The notes under the pieces: model-generated | Databases searched by the model: none | The model's input: only the letters and a program-made list of their open reading frames with translations | What the model was told of the DNA's origin: nothing | NCBI GenBank assembly: GCA_017620235.1 | Contig: JAFZQT010000043.1 | Span: 1 to 54,907 of the forward strand | Direction of reading: 5' to 3' | From: Butyrivibrio sp. | GTDB taxonomy: Bacteria > Bacillota > Clostridia > Lachnospirales > Lachnospiraceae | Length of the DNA stretch: 54,907 nucleotides | Shown: one piece after another, positions 9,394-17,808 of the stretch | Layout of the letters: each line of letters opens with the position of its first letter | How positions within the stretch are numbered: the first letter of the stretch is position 1 | Made by a program: the position numbers and the translations under genes

Positions 9394-9436
9394 AAAAGTA
9401 CCATCACTGCGGTATACTCCCGGTGGTGGTACTTTT
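9394..9436 (-). terminator. Terminator of the DUF2974 gene
   Basis: AAAAGTACCATCAC (9394-9407) pairs with GTGGTGGTACTTTT (9423-9436); on the minus strand it is followed by ATTTATTTTTTAA. Confidence 0.8.
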
Positions 9437-9467
9437 CTGTTAGTGTAAAAAAGCCTTCAAAATCAAG

Positions 9468-11102
9468 TCAATCAACATCTTCGTATGAATAACCATTATC
9501 CTTTGAAGAGCGGTTCTTGGACAAAATCTGGATAAGTAGCCTTACGATTCCAATCAAAACCAAATAGCTTCCAACCGTGAGTGATTTCACTGATGTGAGC
9601 CTCTGAGGTGTAGCAAGCGAAATGATACCGATGTTCAGGTTTACAACCGCGATAAGTATCATCCAAAAGCTTCCAGCCCTCTTTATTGTCTTTTTATGCT
9701 TAATTACGTACTGAACACTGGCTGCCGCCATGGTGAAAAAGACAATTGAAATAAACGCATTGGTCCATCTGGGGATGCGCTCTACATTAGATACGATAAA
9801 CACCATAAAGCACATTATAATTATGTGAAAGAGCATTCGGCCTCGTTTTATAAACGCCTTCTCATCTCTGGTTCCGGCTTTGAGTATTCTCGAAGCGCTG
9901 AATAGTGCGCATGTAAGAGCAACGGCGCCTCCGATCATGTTGTAAATAGCCTTGGGAATTGCAAGGAACACGATTCCGAGAAGTATAAGAAACGCATCAA
10001 TAAGTCCCTGCTGGGTTTTGAGCGCCTCCATAACTCTTATTTTCTCAAATTCGCGCCACAAAGAACCGAAGAATTTACCAAGAATAATCTTTGTCTTACT
10101 CTCCGACTGAGCCGCCGAAAGCAGGATCGTTCCAAAATCATGGAATCCGCCCTTAGATATGTCATACAAAGAAACCGCACCGCCGGCCTTCATTGCATCA
10201 AAAATATCTCTCGTAAACGCTTCACGCTGTTCCATCGTGGCGTTTTCTATCCAGTCATCTATAACTCTGTTAAGTGCAGAACTTTCCTCTGTCAGATGCT
10301 TTTTTGTAACAAAATGATCACCTGCAACTTTCCATGTCATTCCGGAATGCTGAAGCATTCTCTCGCCGTCACTTGCAACAATCCTGTGCGGAACATCAAG
10401 TTCAAACAACATTCCCACAATACTGTAAGTCGGCACTATATGAGTAAGTTTCCATTTTACGTTCGCAAATTTTCTCTGATCAAGAAGCTCCGGACAAATT
10501 CCGGGGCCGTCATTACTGTAAACATGTTTGATTCTTGGCTGAACAATATTTGGAAGATGCATAGCGGAATAAACAGCCAGATTTCCGCCCTTTGAATGGC
10601 CACCGACGTACACATCGCCGGCGTACTTGGATAAAATGAACCTAAGATAATTCACAGCCTCTTTTTGCGCCATGATCTCTTCAAAACTTATCTTGAAATC
10701 CATCCTCCAATCATCGATATCCATGGTCGTTCCACGGAATGATACAAAGAGACTTCCATCCGGAAAATGGATCGTCATCGCCGTGATAAGCATGTCTTTA
10801 TCCATATCGTTCACGTCCAGATAATCAGAAAGAGTAAGCTCGCCAAATCTCTCGCTCTTTGCCATGTACATGAGCACCCAGTCGAAATCGACTCGTGAGA
10901 GTCCCTCCGTCGGATGCGTACTAAAATATATGTCGGCAGCTTTTTTGACCGTAATTTCACCGCCTGTTTGTGAATCAGGAACAATCCCGTTTAAGTCATT
11001 GTATATAAGAAGTGAAAATGCGAGGTTGTCCACTTCATTAAAAGGAGCTCTCTCAAAATCAAGATCTCCGCGCCATTTAATATAATTTATAATATTTGCC
11101 AT
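9468..11102 (-). CDS. DUF2974 alpha/beta-hydrolase with C-terminal membrane domain
   Basis: A 544-residue protein. The first ~330 residues match the DUF2974 (Mbeg1-like) hydrolase family: opening MANIINYIKWRGDLDFE, then SFRGTTMDIDDWRMDF (likely oxyanion/cap region) and the nucleophile elbow GGHSKGGN with Ser at about residue 170. The last ~170 residues hold about five membrane helices, which many family members lack. The active site is presumably cytoplasmic and the tail anchors it in the membrane; a lipase or esterase action on lipids is inferred from fold only. I chose the second ATG, which has GGGG at good spacing and fits the usual family N-terminus. Monocistronic, with its own terminator. 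Confidence 0.8.
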   Translation of the reverse strand: MANIINYIKWRGDLDFERAPFNEVDNLAFSLLIYNDLNGIVPDSQTGGEITVKKAADIYFSTHPTEGLSRVDFDWVLMYMAKSERFGELTLSDYLDVNDMDKDMLITAMTIHFPDGSLFVSFRGTTMDIDDWRMDFKISFEEIMAQKEAVNYLRFILSKYAGDVYVGGHSKGGNLAVYSAMHLPNIVQPRIKHVYSNDGPGICPELLDQRKFANVKWKLTHIVPTYSIVGMLFELDVPHRIVASDGERMLQHSGMTWKVAGDHFVTKKHLTEESSALNRVIDDWIENATMEQREAFTRDIFDAMKAGGAVSLYDISKGGFHDFGTILLSAAQSESKTKIILGKFFGSLWREFEKIRVMEALKTQQGLIDAFLILLGIVFLAIPKAIYNMIGGAVALTCALFSASRILKAGTRDEKAFIKRGRMLFHIIIMCFMVFIVSNVERIPRWTNAFISIVFFTMAAASVQYVIKHKKTIKRAGSFWMILIAVVNLNIGIISLATPQRLTSVKSLTVGSYLVLIGIVRLLIQILSKNRSSKDNGYSYEDVD

Positions 11103-11160
11103 AAGCATTTACCCCATATAATTAATATTATTCCTAATATGCGTTTTGTCCAATAAAACA

Positions 11161-11189
11161 TTGTCTGCATTGCTTTAATGTGTTAAAAT
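11161..11189 (+). promoter_or_regulatory. Promoter of thrH
   Basis: TTGTCT (11161-11166), a 17-base spacer and TAAAAT (11184-11189); transcript start expected near 11196, with AGGAG before the 11227 ATG. Confidence 0.6.
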
Positions 11190-11226
11190 CGTCAAAGAAA
11201 AAACACGAAATAGGAGCATAAAAATA

Positions 11227-11826
11227 ATGAATATTGTTTGTTTAGACCTTGAAGGCGTGCTCGTTCCCGAAATCTGGATCGCATTTGCCGAGGCAAGCGG
11301 AATTCCTGAACTTAAGAGAACAACAAGAGACGAGCCCGATTATGATAAGCTTATGAAATGGAGAATCGGAATCCTCAAAGAGCACGGACTTGGACTTAAA
11401 GAGATCCAGGACACAATCGCAAAGATCGATCCCCTTCCCGGAGCAAAAGAGTTCCTTGATGAGCTCAGAAAGATTACTCAGGTAATCATCATCAGTGATA
11501 CATTCACACAGTTCGCAACTCCTCTTATGGAGAAGCTTGGATGGCCCACAATCTTCTGCAATTCTCTTGAAGTTGCAGACAGCGGCGAGATCACAGGCTT
11601 TAAGATGAGAATCGAAAACTCAAAGCTCACAACCGTTAAGGCTCTTCAGTCAATCGGCTATGATACCATCGCAAGCGGCGACAGCTACAACGATCTTGGA
11701 ATGATCCAGGCTTCAAAAGCAGGCTTCCTCTTCCGCTCTACAGATAAGATCAAGGCAGATTATCCTGATCTTCCTGCATTCGAAGAGTACAATGACCTTT
11801 TACAAGCGATCAAAAAAGCTCTATAA
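11227..11826 (+). CDS. thrH: ThrH-type HAD phosphatase (phosphoserine phosphatase / homoserine phosphotransferase)
   Basis: A 199-residue HAD-superfamily enzyme. The nucleophile motif is DLEGVLVPE (Asp7 with Glu9 in place of the usual second Asp), the hallmark of ThrH. Further HAD motifs follow: Ser/Thr in IISDTF (motif II), Lys in ENSKLTTVK (motif III) and the metal acidic pair in SGDSYNDLGM (motif IV). ThrH dephosphorylates phosphoserine and can pass the phosphate to homoserine, linking serine and threonine synthesis. No other ser or thr genes are near. The HIT gene 51 bases downstream has its own ribosome site and probably shares the transcript. Confidence 0.9.
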   Translation: MNIVCLDLEGVLVPEIWIAFAEASGIPELKRTTRDEPDYDKLMKWRIGILKEHGLGLKEIQDTIAKIDPLPGAKEFLDELRKITQVIIISDTFTQFATPLMEKLGWPTIFCNSLEVADSGEITGFKMRIENSKLTTVKALQSIGYDTIASGDSYNDLGMIQASKAGFLFRSTDKIKADYPDLPAFEEYNDLLQAIKKAL

Positions 11827-11877
11827 TATAGGAATGTCGCTCGCGGCATGAAATGACGTTTTGAAAGGAAAAGTAAT

Positions 11878-12297
11878 ATGAAAGACAACAATTGTCCTTA
11901 TTGCGCAGGCGGAGAAGCCCTCGCAAAATTTGGAATCAAAATCTGTGACCTCGGTGTAAGCCAGCTGGTTCTCTTCAAGGAGCAGAGCCATCTCGGAAGA
12001 TGTATCGTGGCATACAAGGATCACGTACATGAAATGGTAGACATTTCAGACGATGAAAGAAATGCGTTCTTTGCAGATGTAAACCGCGCTGCAAAAGCAA
12101 TCCACGCTGCATTTAATCCCGATAAGGTTAACTACGGAGCATACAGTGACACTCTTTGCCACCTTCATATGCACCTTGTTCCAAAGTACAAGGACGGCTA
12201 CGAATGGGGCGGCGTATTCGCAATGAATCCTCAGGAGAAATTCCTCACAGACGCTGAATACGACGAGATCATCGCTAAGATCAAAGCTAATCTTTGA
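11878..12297 (+). CDS. HIT-family nucleotide hydrolase/transferase
   Basis: A 139-residue histidine-triad protein. The catalytic motif HLHMHLV gives His95, His97 and His99; an N-terminal CPYC (residues 6-9) could bind zinc, as in some Hint proteins. Such enzymes hydrolyse AMP-linked compounds such as AMP-lysine or dinucleoside polyphosphates. It follows thrH on the same strand, ahead of a strong bidirectional terminator, so the two form a small operon. The exact substrate is unknown. Confidence 0.9.
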   Translation: MKDNNCPYCAGGEALAKFGIKICDLGVSQLVLFKEQSHLGRCIVAYKDHVHEMVDISDDERNAFFADVNRAAKAIHAAFNPDKVNYGAYSDTLCHLHMHLVPKYKDGYEWGGVFAMNPQEKFLTDAEYDEIIAKIKANL

Positions 12298-12305
12298 TAA
12301 AAATA

Positions 12306-12338
12306 GGGCTAAGCACTTATAGGTGCTTAGCCCTTTAA
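12306..12338. terminator. Bidirectional terminator between HIT gene and lipoprotein gene
   Basis: GGGCTAAGCAC (12306-12316) pairs perfectly with GTGCTTAGCCC (12323-12333), loop of six. The minus strand has TATTTTTATC after it, the plus strand TTTAAATT. Confidence 0.92.
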
Positions 12339-12343
12339 ATTAC

Positions 12344-12934
12344 TTAATCTGTTATTTCACCTTCCGGCTCAGCTAAATCAAAGAATTTAACTACCTTAAA
12401 TTCAGTCTTATCAGGATTCATATCTCTAAACCAGATAATCCCATCTGCGATACATGCACCGCGCCAGTTTCCCCATAAATCAGACATCTTCCATGATGAA
12501 AGTGCTGTGAAGAATTCATCCTCGAAGCCTGTATTCTTGGCATATGCAACAAACTCTTCCTTATTTTTGCATAAGTTGTTTTCTTCTTTTGAACCGATAG
12601 GATACTGAAGCATATCTCCGATTGTATCCCAATCCTTTGCGATAGCGGCATCAATTACCTTCTGGGCATAAGCCTCAACCTCAGCATTGGAAGCATCTGT
12701 AAATACAACATACTTACCTTCCTCATCACTACCCTCAGCAGATGAAGCATCCTCTGCCTCTTCTCCCTCTTCAGATACTTCAGCTTCCGCAGCATCTATC
12801 TGTGTATCAGCATCCGCTACTTCTGATGTTACCTCAGTATCAGGCGTTTCTGCCTCACTAGCTGTATCCCCACAAGCAATAGACATAGCGCTAATAGATA
12901 CGATAGCGCATAATGTTAAAAATTTCTTTTTCAT
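12344..12934 (-). CDS. Acidic lipoprotein with C-terminal DUF4878-like/NTF2-like region
   Basis: A 196-residue secreted lipoprotein. The signal peptide MKKKFLTLCAIVSISAMSIAC ends in a lipobox (S-I-A-C) with the lipidated Cys at residue 21. A strongly acidic, Glu/Ser/Thr/Ala-rich linker (about residues 24-72) follows. The folded C-terminal ~115 residues contain ASNAEVEAYAQKVIDAAIAKDWDTIGDML, which looks like the helical start of an NTF2-like module, but I cannot confirm the family. Anchored on the outer face of the membrane; function unknown. GGAG lies at normal distance from the ATG. Confidence 0.75.
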   Translation of the reverse strand: MKKKFLTLCAIVSISAMSIACGDTASEAETPDTEVTSEVADADTQIDAAEAEVSEEGEEAEDASSAEGSDEEGKYVVFTDASNAEVEAYAQKVIDAAIAKDWDTIGDMLQYPIGSKEENNLCKNKEEFVAYAKNTGFEDEFFTALSSWKMSDLWGNWRGACIADGIIWFRDMNPDKTEFKVVKFFDLAEPEGEITD

Positions 12935-13030
12935 AGCAATTCTCTCCTTAAAAACAAATATACGCTATGTATCATAGCACATCCGTAGAATTATTACTAT
13001 AATAAGTTAATTTTTAGTTTATCAGTACAC

Positions 13031-13333
13031 TCACACCTCATAATCAAGGCAACTTCTGATCTTTGTGTAAGGTCTCACCTTTGAATCAGCTACGGCAACG
13101 TGTTCGGGATGAGTTGCGTAGTTTTTAAGTGCATCCTCATTCTCGAATGTTGAATCAAGCATAAGGTCAGCGTTTGAAGAGGCAAGTCCGTTGATGTTAA
13201 CCTTAATCTCAACAATTCCGGGAACTTTTCCTTTCAAAGATTCAAGTCCTTCCTTGATTTCCTGCTTTACAGATGCCTTCTCCTCAGCAGAAAGCTCATC
13301 TTTAAGTGTCCATAAAATTACATGCTTAACCAT
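13031..13333 (-). CDS. Dabb-family (stress-responsive alpha/beta barrel) protein
   Basis: A 100-residue single-domain protein of the Dabb family: MVKHVILWTLKDELS at the start, the VPGIVEIKVNINGL strand and ATHPEHVAVADSKVRP near the end are typical. These small dimeric ferredoxin-like barrels have unassigned roles, some linked to stress. GGGGAGG precedes the ATG. The promoter region holds an extended -10 and an 18-bp palindrome directly after it (see 13464-13493), which suggests control by a dimeric repressor. Confidence 0.88.
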   Translation of the reverse strand: MVKHVILWTLKDELSAEEKASVKQEIKEGLESLKGKVPGIVEIKVNINGLASSNADLMLDSTFENEDALKNYATHPEHVAVADSKVRPYTKIRSCLDYEV

Positions 13334-13463
13334 TATAATTTCCTCCCCTTATTCCTGTTGTTCGCAAATACAAATTTGTTTAAGAGTGCAAAAAGTGATA
13401 AATACACTTCTTTCCAGTTCATTCCTGAACGTTTTTGAAAGGATTTAATTCATTTTTCTAATT

Positions 13464-13493
13464 ATTGTCACGTGTGACAATGCGATTATATCA
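13464..13493 (-). promoter_or_regulatory. Extended -10 promoter with palindromic operator (Dabb gene)
   Basis: Minus strand reads TGATATAAT (13485-13493), an extended -10 with no good -35, followed at once by the palindrome ATTGTCAC-AC-GTGACAAT (13464-13481). The palindrome covers the expected start of transcription, as a repressor site would. Confidence 0.55.
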
Positions 13494-13512
13494 TATCTGA
13501 ACCATTTTAAAC

Positions 13513-14496
13513 TTACTTAATTACTAACTGGTTATTCAATAGAAGTTCATCAAACATAACATGGTAAAGTGCGCCATCATCAATTCTTGTTATTGTCGTT
13601 ATTTTATTACCTGCATCTTTTGAAGACGCTCCACAATGATATATCTTTTCATCAGCGGTATTGTAATCTATGGCAATATATCTATCGTGGTATTTTCCTC
13701 CGGTAATCTTAAAATCAAGTTTTATACTCGGATAATCACTATTGAAATCCCTTACAAGCGATGCTGTAAGCATATCCTTACTTTTAACATTATCACTGAA
13801 TATCGTTATATCAACATTCTGCTTTACAGCTCTTAACAACTCCAGTGTCTTAAGGCCAATGTAGTTATCCACAATAAAAACGCTCTTATTTGCCGATTTA
13901 TAAATTTTGGTATATGCTACATCAGCTTCAATCCTTTGGCCATCAAGTATCAAAAAATGTTTACATGTATCTGGATCAACAAAAATTGACATGACTTTTT
14001 TCAAGTCATCCTTTGTTGCCATATTCTTTCTTATATCCTCGATATCATCCGTATTCTTTGTAGTCTGGACTGATAAACTAATTATTTCCTTTACACCAAT
14101 AAGATCATTATTCTCAACTATATAGTCTTTCATCGCCTTGAATGTTCTTATGAGTGCCTTGGACTGAGCTGCTGCCACATCTCCATCCAAAACTGTCATC
14201 AGCATATATATCCCTTGTTCAGTGTATACATTAGGTAGTGCACGACTTTTGGGGCTGATATTTGCGGTCAAATATTTTGACCGCAAATCAACCAACTCTT
14301 CCTTTGTCATTTTGAATGTAAAATCTGCATCAAACTTAGCTGTATTATTCTTCACCTGCTGATTCAATGCCTTCGTCGTGTAACCGTAAATCAGCGCCAG
14401 ATCTGTATCCAGCATAACCTTCTGCCCACGTACAATATAAATCTTATCCTTGATAGTTTTCTGATTAACTACCAATAATTCTTTCGTTTCACTCAT
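13513..14496 (-). CDS. ORF6N-domain protein with PLD-like C-terminal domain
   Basis: A 327-residue protein. Residues ~15-105 form an ORF6N (KilA-N-like, phage-type DNA-binding) domain: IYIVRGQKVMLDTDLALIYG, then LPNVYTEQGIYMLMTVL. The C-terminal half (from about residue 170) contains GGKYHDRYIAID and YHCGASSKDAG, which recall the H-x-R/K...D and GAS-KD motifs of PLD-like domains found in defence proteins; this assignment is an inference. Its GTG/ATG start overlaps the stop of the XRE gene by four bases, so the two are translationally coupled. Pairs like this occur in prophage remnants and host-defence or toxin-antitoxin contexts. No phage structural genes are near. Confidence 0.8.
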   Translation of the reverse strand: MSETKELLVVNQKTIKDKIYIVRGQKVMLDTDLALIYGYTTKALNQQVKNNTAKFDADFTFKMTKEELVDLRSKYLTANISPKSRALPNVYTEQGIYMLMTVLDGDVAAAQSKALIRTFKAMKDYIVENNDLIGVKEIISLSVQTTKNTDDIEDIRKNMATKDDLKKVMSIFVDPDTCKHFLILDGQRIEADVAYTKIYKSANKSVFIVDNYIGLKTLELLRAVKQNVDITIFSDNVKSKDMLTASLVRDFNSDYPSIKLDFKITGGKYHDRYIAIDYNTADEKIYHCGASSKDAGNKITTITRIDDGALYHVMFDELLLNNQLVIK

Positions 14497-14699
14497 TTCT
14501 TGTCACCAGTTGACTCCGGCCTTCTTTCCTCAAGCAACATAATGTACGCCATCATTCTTACCAAATATTCAGGAGGGGCACTTATCCCTTGTTCCCACTG
14601 CTGAAGAGTCCTTACAGGAATCCCAAATTTTTCAGAAAATTTGCTTTGAGATAATCCTGTTTTCTTTCGTAATTCTTTTATCCTATCAGAAATATTCAT
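14493..14699 (-). CDS. Small XRE-family helix-turn-helix regulator
   Basis: A 68-residue protein that is almost entirely one lambda-repressor-like HTH: IKELRKKTGLSQSKFSEKFG, VRTLQQWEQG, then a helix up to MLLEERRPES. It probably represses its own two-gene operon with the ORF6N gene, whose start overlaps its stop. GGAG precedes the ATG. Directly upstream are two matching 17-bp palindromes covering the -35 and -10 (14721-14766), the expected binding sites for a dimer of this protein (inference). Confidence 0.85.
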   Translation of the reverse strand: MNISDRIKELRKKTGLSQSKFSEKFGIPVRTLQQWEQGISAPPEYLVRMMAYIMLLEERRPESTGDKK

Positions 14700-14720
14700 A
14701 ACTATATCTCCAAATCCTCT

Positions 14721-14766
14721 ATACTTTAATAAAGTATATTTTATACTTCATACGTTGTCAACGTAT
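14721..14766 (-). promoter_or_regulatory. XRE-ORF6N promoter covered by two 17-bp palindromic operators
   Basis: Minus strand: TTGACA (14756-14761), 17-base spacer, TATACT (14733-14738). Palindrome 1, ATACTTTAATAAAGTAT (14721-14737), covers the -10 and start site. Palindrome 2, ATACGTTGTCAACGTAT (14750-14766), covers the -35. Both are perfect 8-1-8 repeats with the shared ends ATAC/GTAT, centres 29 bp apart. Confidence 0.85.
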
Positions 14767-14832
14767 ATACTTATCTATATCCACCGCCGAATCACATAAA
14801 AAACTGCATATAAAAACAGCAAGAAAAACAAA

Positions 14833-14869
14833 AGCCGCAGCAAATGTACTAAATACATTCACTACGACT
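14833..14869 (-). terminator. Terminator of the 14900 membrane protein gene
   Basis: A 16-bp stem (14833-14848 with 14854-14869, four G-U pairs on the minus strand, five-base loop) followed on the minus strand by TTTGTTTTTCTT. Confidence 0.8.
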
Positions 14870-14899
14870 CATTTTATAAACCGTTATAAACTTTGTATC

Positions 14900-15472
14900 T
14901 TATTCTTCATCGGCTTCCACAGACTCCGTATCCGGCTTAGATAACTTTTCTATGAAACCTCCGACAAAAAAAATTATTCCAAAAACAATAGCCTGTAGTA
15001 CATCGTATATTGTTCCGAACATATGATTATGAATTGTCACATACATAAACAGTAAATACAGCACTACACAAAAAGCAATTAAATATCTCCTGACAACAAG
15101 TCTTTTCTTGATTTCAAGATCATTCCTGTATTTACGTCCCAGCAATCCACCGCCATATATAGTTCCGCCCAAGATACTCGGAAAGATAAAGCTTATTACT
15201 TTCTCAACTAATCCTTTTCCATCAGAAAAAAGCCAAACAGAAAGTGCTCCAAGAAACAAAAGCGCAATCATTGTCACTGCAACTTTCTTTTTCTCGCCAG
15301 CTTTATCAACCAGTTTTTCATACAATACACTTGCTCCCCAACAAACTACACAGAGAATGATTGGGAACAAAAAAGCTCCTATAGTCCTAATTCCAATCAT
15401 GAAAAATATCGCCCATAACGGTATACAACAAAAACCTATTACAAATACAGTCCGTAAATTTATTTTCCCCAT
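14900..15472 (-). CDS. Polytopic membrane protein, unknown
   Basis: A 190-residue integral membrane protein with about six hydrophobic helices (near residues 8-28, 32-50, 64-83, 88-108, 130-148, 153-173) and a short acidic cytoplasmic tail. No motif I recognise. AGGAGG precedes the start. It lies 62 bases after the DUF3298 lipoprotein gene on the same strand and may share its transcript. The GC content and codon use look like the neighbours. No function is offered. Confidence 0.65.
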   Translation of the reverse strand: MGKINLRTVFVIGFCCIPLWAIFFMIGIRTIGAFLFPIILCVVCWGASVLYEKLVDKAGEKKKVAVTMIALLFLGALSVWLFSDGKGLVEKVISFIFPSILGGTIYGGGLLGRKYRNDLEIKKRLVVRRYLIAFCVVLYLLFMYVTIHNHMFGTIYDVLQAIVFGIIFFVGGFIEKLSKPDTESVEADEE

Positions 15473-15534
15473 TAATCCTCCTTTTTTCTATTTTCCATAA
15501 AGAGCTTCTTTCTCACTCTAATATTTCTCCAAAT

Positions 15535-16515
15535 TTAATCACGATACTTCTCAGGGATATCATCAGTAGGCTCAACAATCTCAGCTTCCGTATTTTCAAT
15601 ATATTCAGCCAAATTCTCTTTATTCTGCGCCTTTTCCATGATAAATTCTTTCTTTATAAGATTGGGATACTTGTCATATAAAAGCGTAACTTCAGCTTCG
15701 CCTGTAGCATAACTTGCAAGATCATAGGAATCGAAATGTATGGTAATTCCTTTATCATCTACAAAAAAAGTATAAGAATCTTCATTTAGCATTTCATTCA
15801 ATTCATCAGCAAATGCTTCTTCTCCTTGATAATCCGTTGATTCTTTATAATGTTGTGGAAAATTTTCTTTTAGCTCCTTGATTATTGCAGCAGAAAACCC
15901 TGACGAATCGTCAAGCACCTGATCAAGCCTAATCTTATCCCCGGAAACAGGATCTATATTATATGAGTCTACATAACTATTACAGTGTGCTCCTCCCGAG
16001 TAGTTATAGTTGAATAGAGAATACGAAAAAAGTTTCTCATCAACTCTATAAATATATATTGATAACTCATCCTCGTATTCCGTCGGTGCATCTTTTGCCA
16101 TAGGTCCATACCATGCGATTGTGGCAAGATTCTTATCCTTGAGCTCCTTATTAGTTTTTTTAAAATATTTAGCCATCTTAGGATATTTTTCTTTAAACTC
16201 ATCACTAAGTATTACCTCAGGATAAGCCCCTTCAGCATATTCTTCTCCATCAATAGGGCATGAAACCTTATGCGTTATAACCGTAATTTCTTTTTTTACA
16301 TCTTCAGATGCCTCTTCATTAGATTCTTCTTCAGACGCTGCTTCTATAGATGCTTCCAAAGAAATTTTCGAAGAGGCTTCTGAAACAGAATCCTCTTCAT
16401 CCGCGTTACTCTCTTCCTCTATACTCATGTTATCTGCCACCGTCTTACTTCCTTCAGCACATGAACACAGTATAAATGCAGCAATAATTGTTGTTAAAAA
16501 AAGCTTCTTCCTCAC
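15535..16515 (-). CDS. DUF3298 (RsiV-like) lipoprotein
   Basis: A 326-residue secreted lipoprotein: signal peptide RKKLFLTTIIAAFILCSC with a lipid-attachment Cys near residue 18, then a Glu/Ser-rich linker (to about residue 75). The folded part combines a DUF4163-like region with the DUF3298 domain: YSGGAHCNSYVDSYNIDPVSG and DDKGITIHFDSYDLASYATG. The same domain forms the extracellular part of the anti-sigma factor RsiV, which binds lysozyme, but here there is no cytoplasmic anti-sigma part. I chose the GTG start (spacing ten from AGGAG); a TTG six bases upstream is also possible. Likely a cell-surface sensor or binding protein. Confidence 0.8.
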   Translation of the reverse strand: MRKKLFLTTIIAAFILCSCAEGSKTVADNMSIEEESNADEEDSVSEASSKISLEASIEAASEEESNEEASEDVKKEITVITHKVSCPIDGEEYAEGAYPEVILSDEFKEKYPKMAKYFKKTNKELKDKNLATIAWYGPMAKDAPTEYEDELSIYIYRVDEKLFSYSLFNYNYSGGAHCNSYVDSYNIDPVSGDKIRLDQVLDDSSGFSAAIIKELKENFPQHYKESTDYQGEEAFADELNEMLNEDSYTFFVDDKGITIHFDSYDLASYATGEAEVTLLYDKYPNLIKKEFIMEKAQNKENLAEYIENTEAEIVEPTDDIPEKYRD

Positions 16516-16557
16516 TATCAAATTACTCCTAAACTAACTATATAAATCTAATTCAAC

Positions 16558-17721
16558 TTACCAAATTCTGTATCTTCCGGACAAAGCAAGAAGCGCAAAC
16601 ATATACAGACAGTTGTCGTAATATCTTCTCTTGCCCTGTCTAAGCGGTTGGTTCCAGAACCATTCAACCCACTTTGATGCGATCTCGAAATCACTGCCTG
16701 CTTCCTTGCTGTATGGAACAGAAAGTGCACTCTGCGCCATTGTTGCGATAAGTCCAACGGGATGAAGAACGGGAATCTCAAGATTTGTTCCGTCAATCTC
16801 ATAAACACATCTAACCGCTTCAACATCAGTGCCAAAGAACTTCATCATCTTAAGAGGCACAGCAAGCTGTCCTTCATCGGTTCCAAACCACTCCGCATCA
16901 AGTCCTATATTTGCCGCAGTTCTGTAAGCATCACTAAAGAATCTTCCGTGAATACTTCCATCCCAAGGCATAGGATCGTTTACGGGAGAACCATCAAAAT
17001 GTCCATACTCGGGATTAAGTCCTGTAACAGGATGACAGGTCTTTACCAGATACTTTCTGCTCTCCTTAGCTGCAGTCTCCCAGAACTCCTTATCTTCTTC
17101 ATAAGCCCACTTTGCAAAAAGCTCATAGAAATGAGGCAGATGATACGAAGGATCCGAAAAAGGATGTCCCGGAACAAACAAAACGAGATGATTGTCCCTG
17201 TTCCACATAGGCGCACCGGCTCTTCCGTTCTCTCCCTTGTGAACGCAGGCTCTAAGAATCTCTTTTGCCTCCGCTGAATAATTAAAGATTCCTTCTCCGT
17301 CGCCCCATCTGTGAGATGCAAAGAAAAGAGCCATCGCATAGAACTCTTCTCCGTCAGGCGCAGGTCCGTCCGAATTTCTCGATCCGTCAACGTTACAGCT
17401 CCAAGCAAAATAGCCTTCGTTCTCGCCTTCATTCATCCACATATATGTCTTTGACCACTTCCAGATGCGGTCAAATTCTTCTTTCATATCAAGCTGAACG
17501 CACATCATCATACCGTAGGACATACCTTCCGTCCTCGCATCATGATTGCCCGTATCTTCAAGATACCCCATATCATCCCCAACAGGGTGATATATTCTCT
17601 CATCTTCCGATCCATAGAAAAAGACATCTACCGCGTCCTTTATCTTCTTCTCGATCTCCGCGTCGCTTTTTCCTATTTCACTGAAAACATTTCTGTACTT
17701 TCCTTCTTTATATGCAGCCAT
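16558..17721 (-). CDS. GH8 reducing-end xylose-releasing exo-oligoxylanase
   Basis: A 387-residue glycoside hydrolase of family 8, the length of Rex enzymes. It removes xylose from the reducing end of short xylooligosaccharides by inversion. The general acid is Glu65 in DARTEGMSYGMM; the base is most likely Asp264 in GRFFSDAYRTAANIGL. Aromatic residues spread through the (alpha/alpha)6 barrel (WKWSKTYMW, YFAWSC) fit a sugar-lined groove. No signal peptide, so it works in the cytoplasm on imported xylooligomers. The start follows AAGGAGGGG; an upstream in-frame ATG lacks a site. No xylan transporter is next to it. Confidence 0.93.
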   Translation of the reverse strand: MAAYKEGKYRNVFSEIGKSDAEIEKKIKDAVDVFFYGSEDERIYHPVGDDMGYLEDTGNHDARTEGMSYGMMMCVQLDMKEEFDRIWKWSKTYMWMNEGENEGYFAWSCNVDGSRNSDGPAPDGEEFYAMALFFASHRWGDGEGIFNYSAEAKEILRACVHKGENGRAGAPMWNRDNHLVLFVPGHPFSDPSYHLPHFYELFAKWAYEEDKEFWETAAKESRKYLVKTCHPVTGLNPEYGHFDGSPVNDPMPWDGSIHGRFFSDAYRTAANIGLDAEWFGTDEGQLAVPLKMMKFFGTDVEAVRCVYEIDGTNLEIPVLHPVGLIATMAQSALSVPYSKEAGSDFEIASKWVEWFWNQPLRQGKRRYYDNCLYMFALLALSGRYRIW

Positions 17722-17766
17722 AATACCCCTCCTTAATTTCATACAACTCCTATTATAAACAAAAAA

Positions 17767-17802
17767 GGCAAAAGTGACTTATCATTCTAAATCACTTTTG
17801 CC
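17767..17802 (-). terminator. Terminator of trpB2
   Basis: GGCAAAAGTGA (17767-17777) pairs perfectly with TCACTTTTGCC (17792-17802); minus strand then runs TTTTTTG. Confidence 0.9.
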
Positions 17803-17808
17803 TCAATT

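Noticed and set aside
13464-13481. Rex operator
   Set aside because: Only the outer TTGT/ACAA agrees; the inner bases CAC/GTG differ from the Rex consensus, so no regulator is named.
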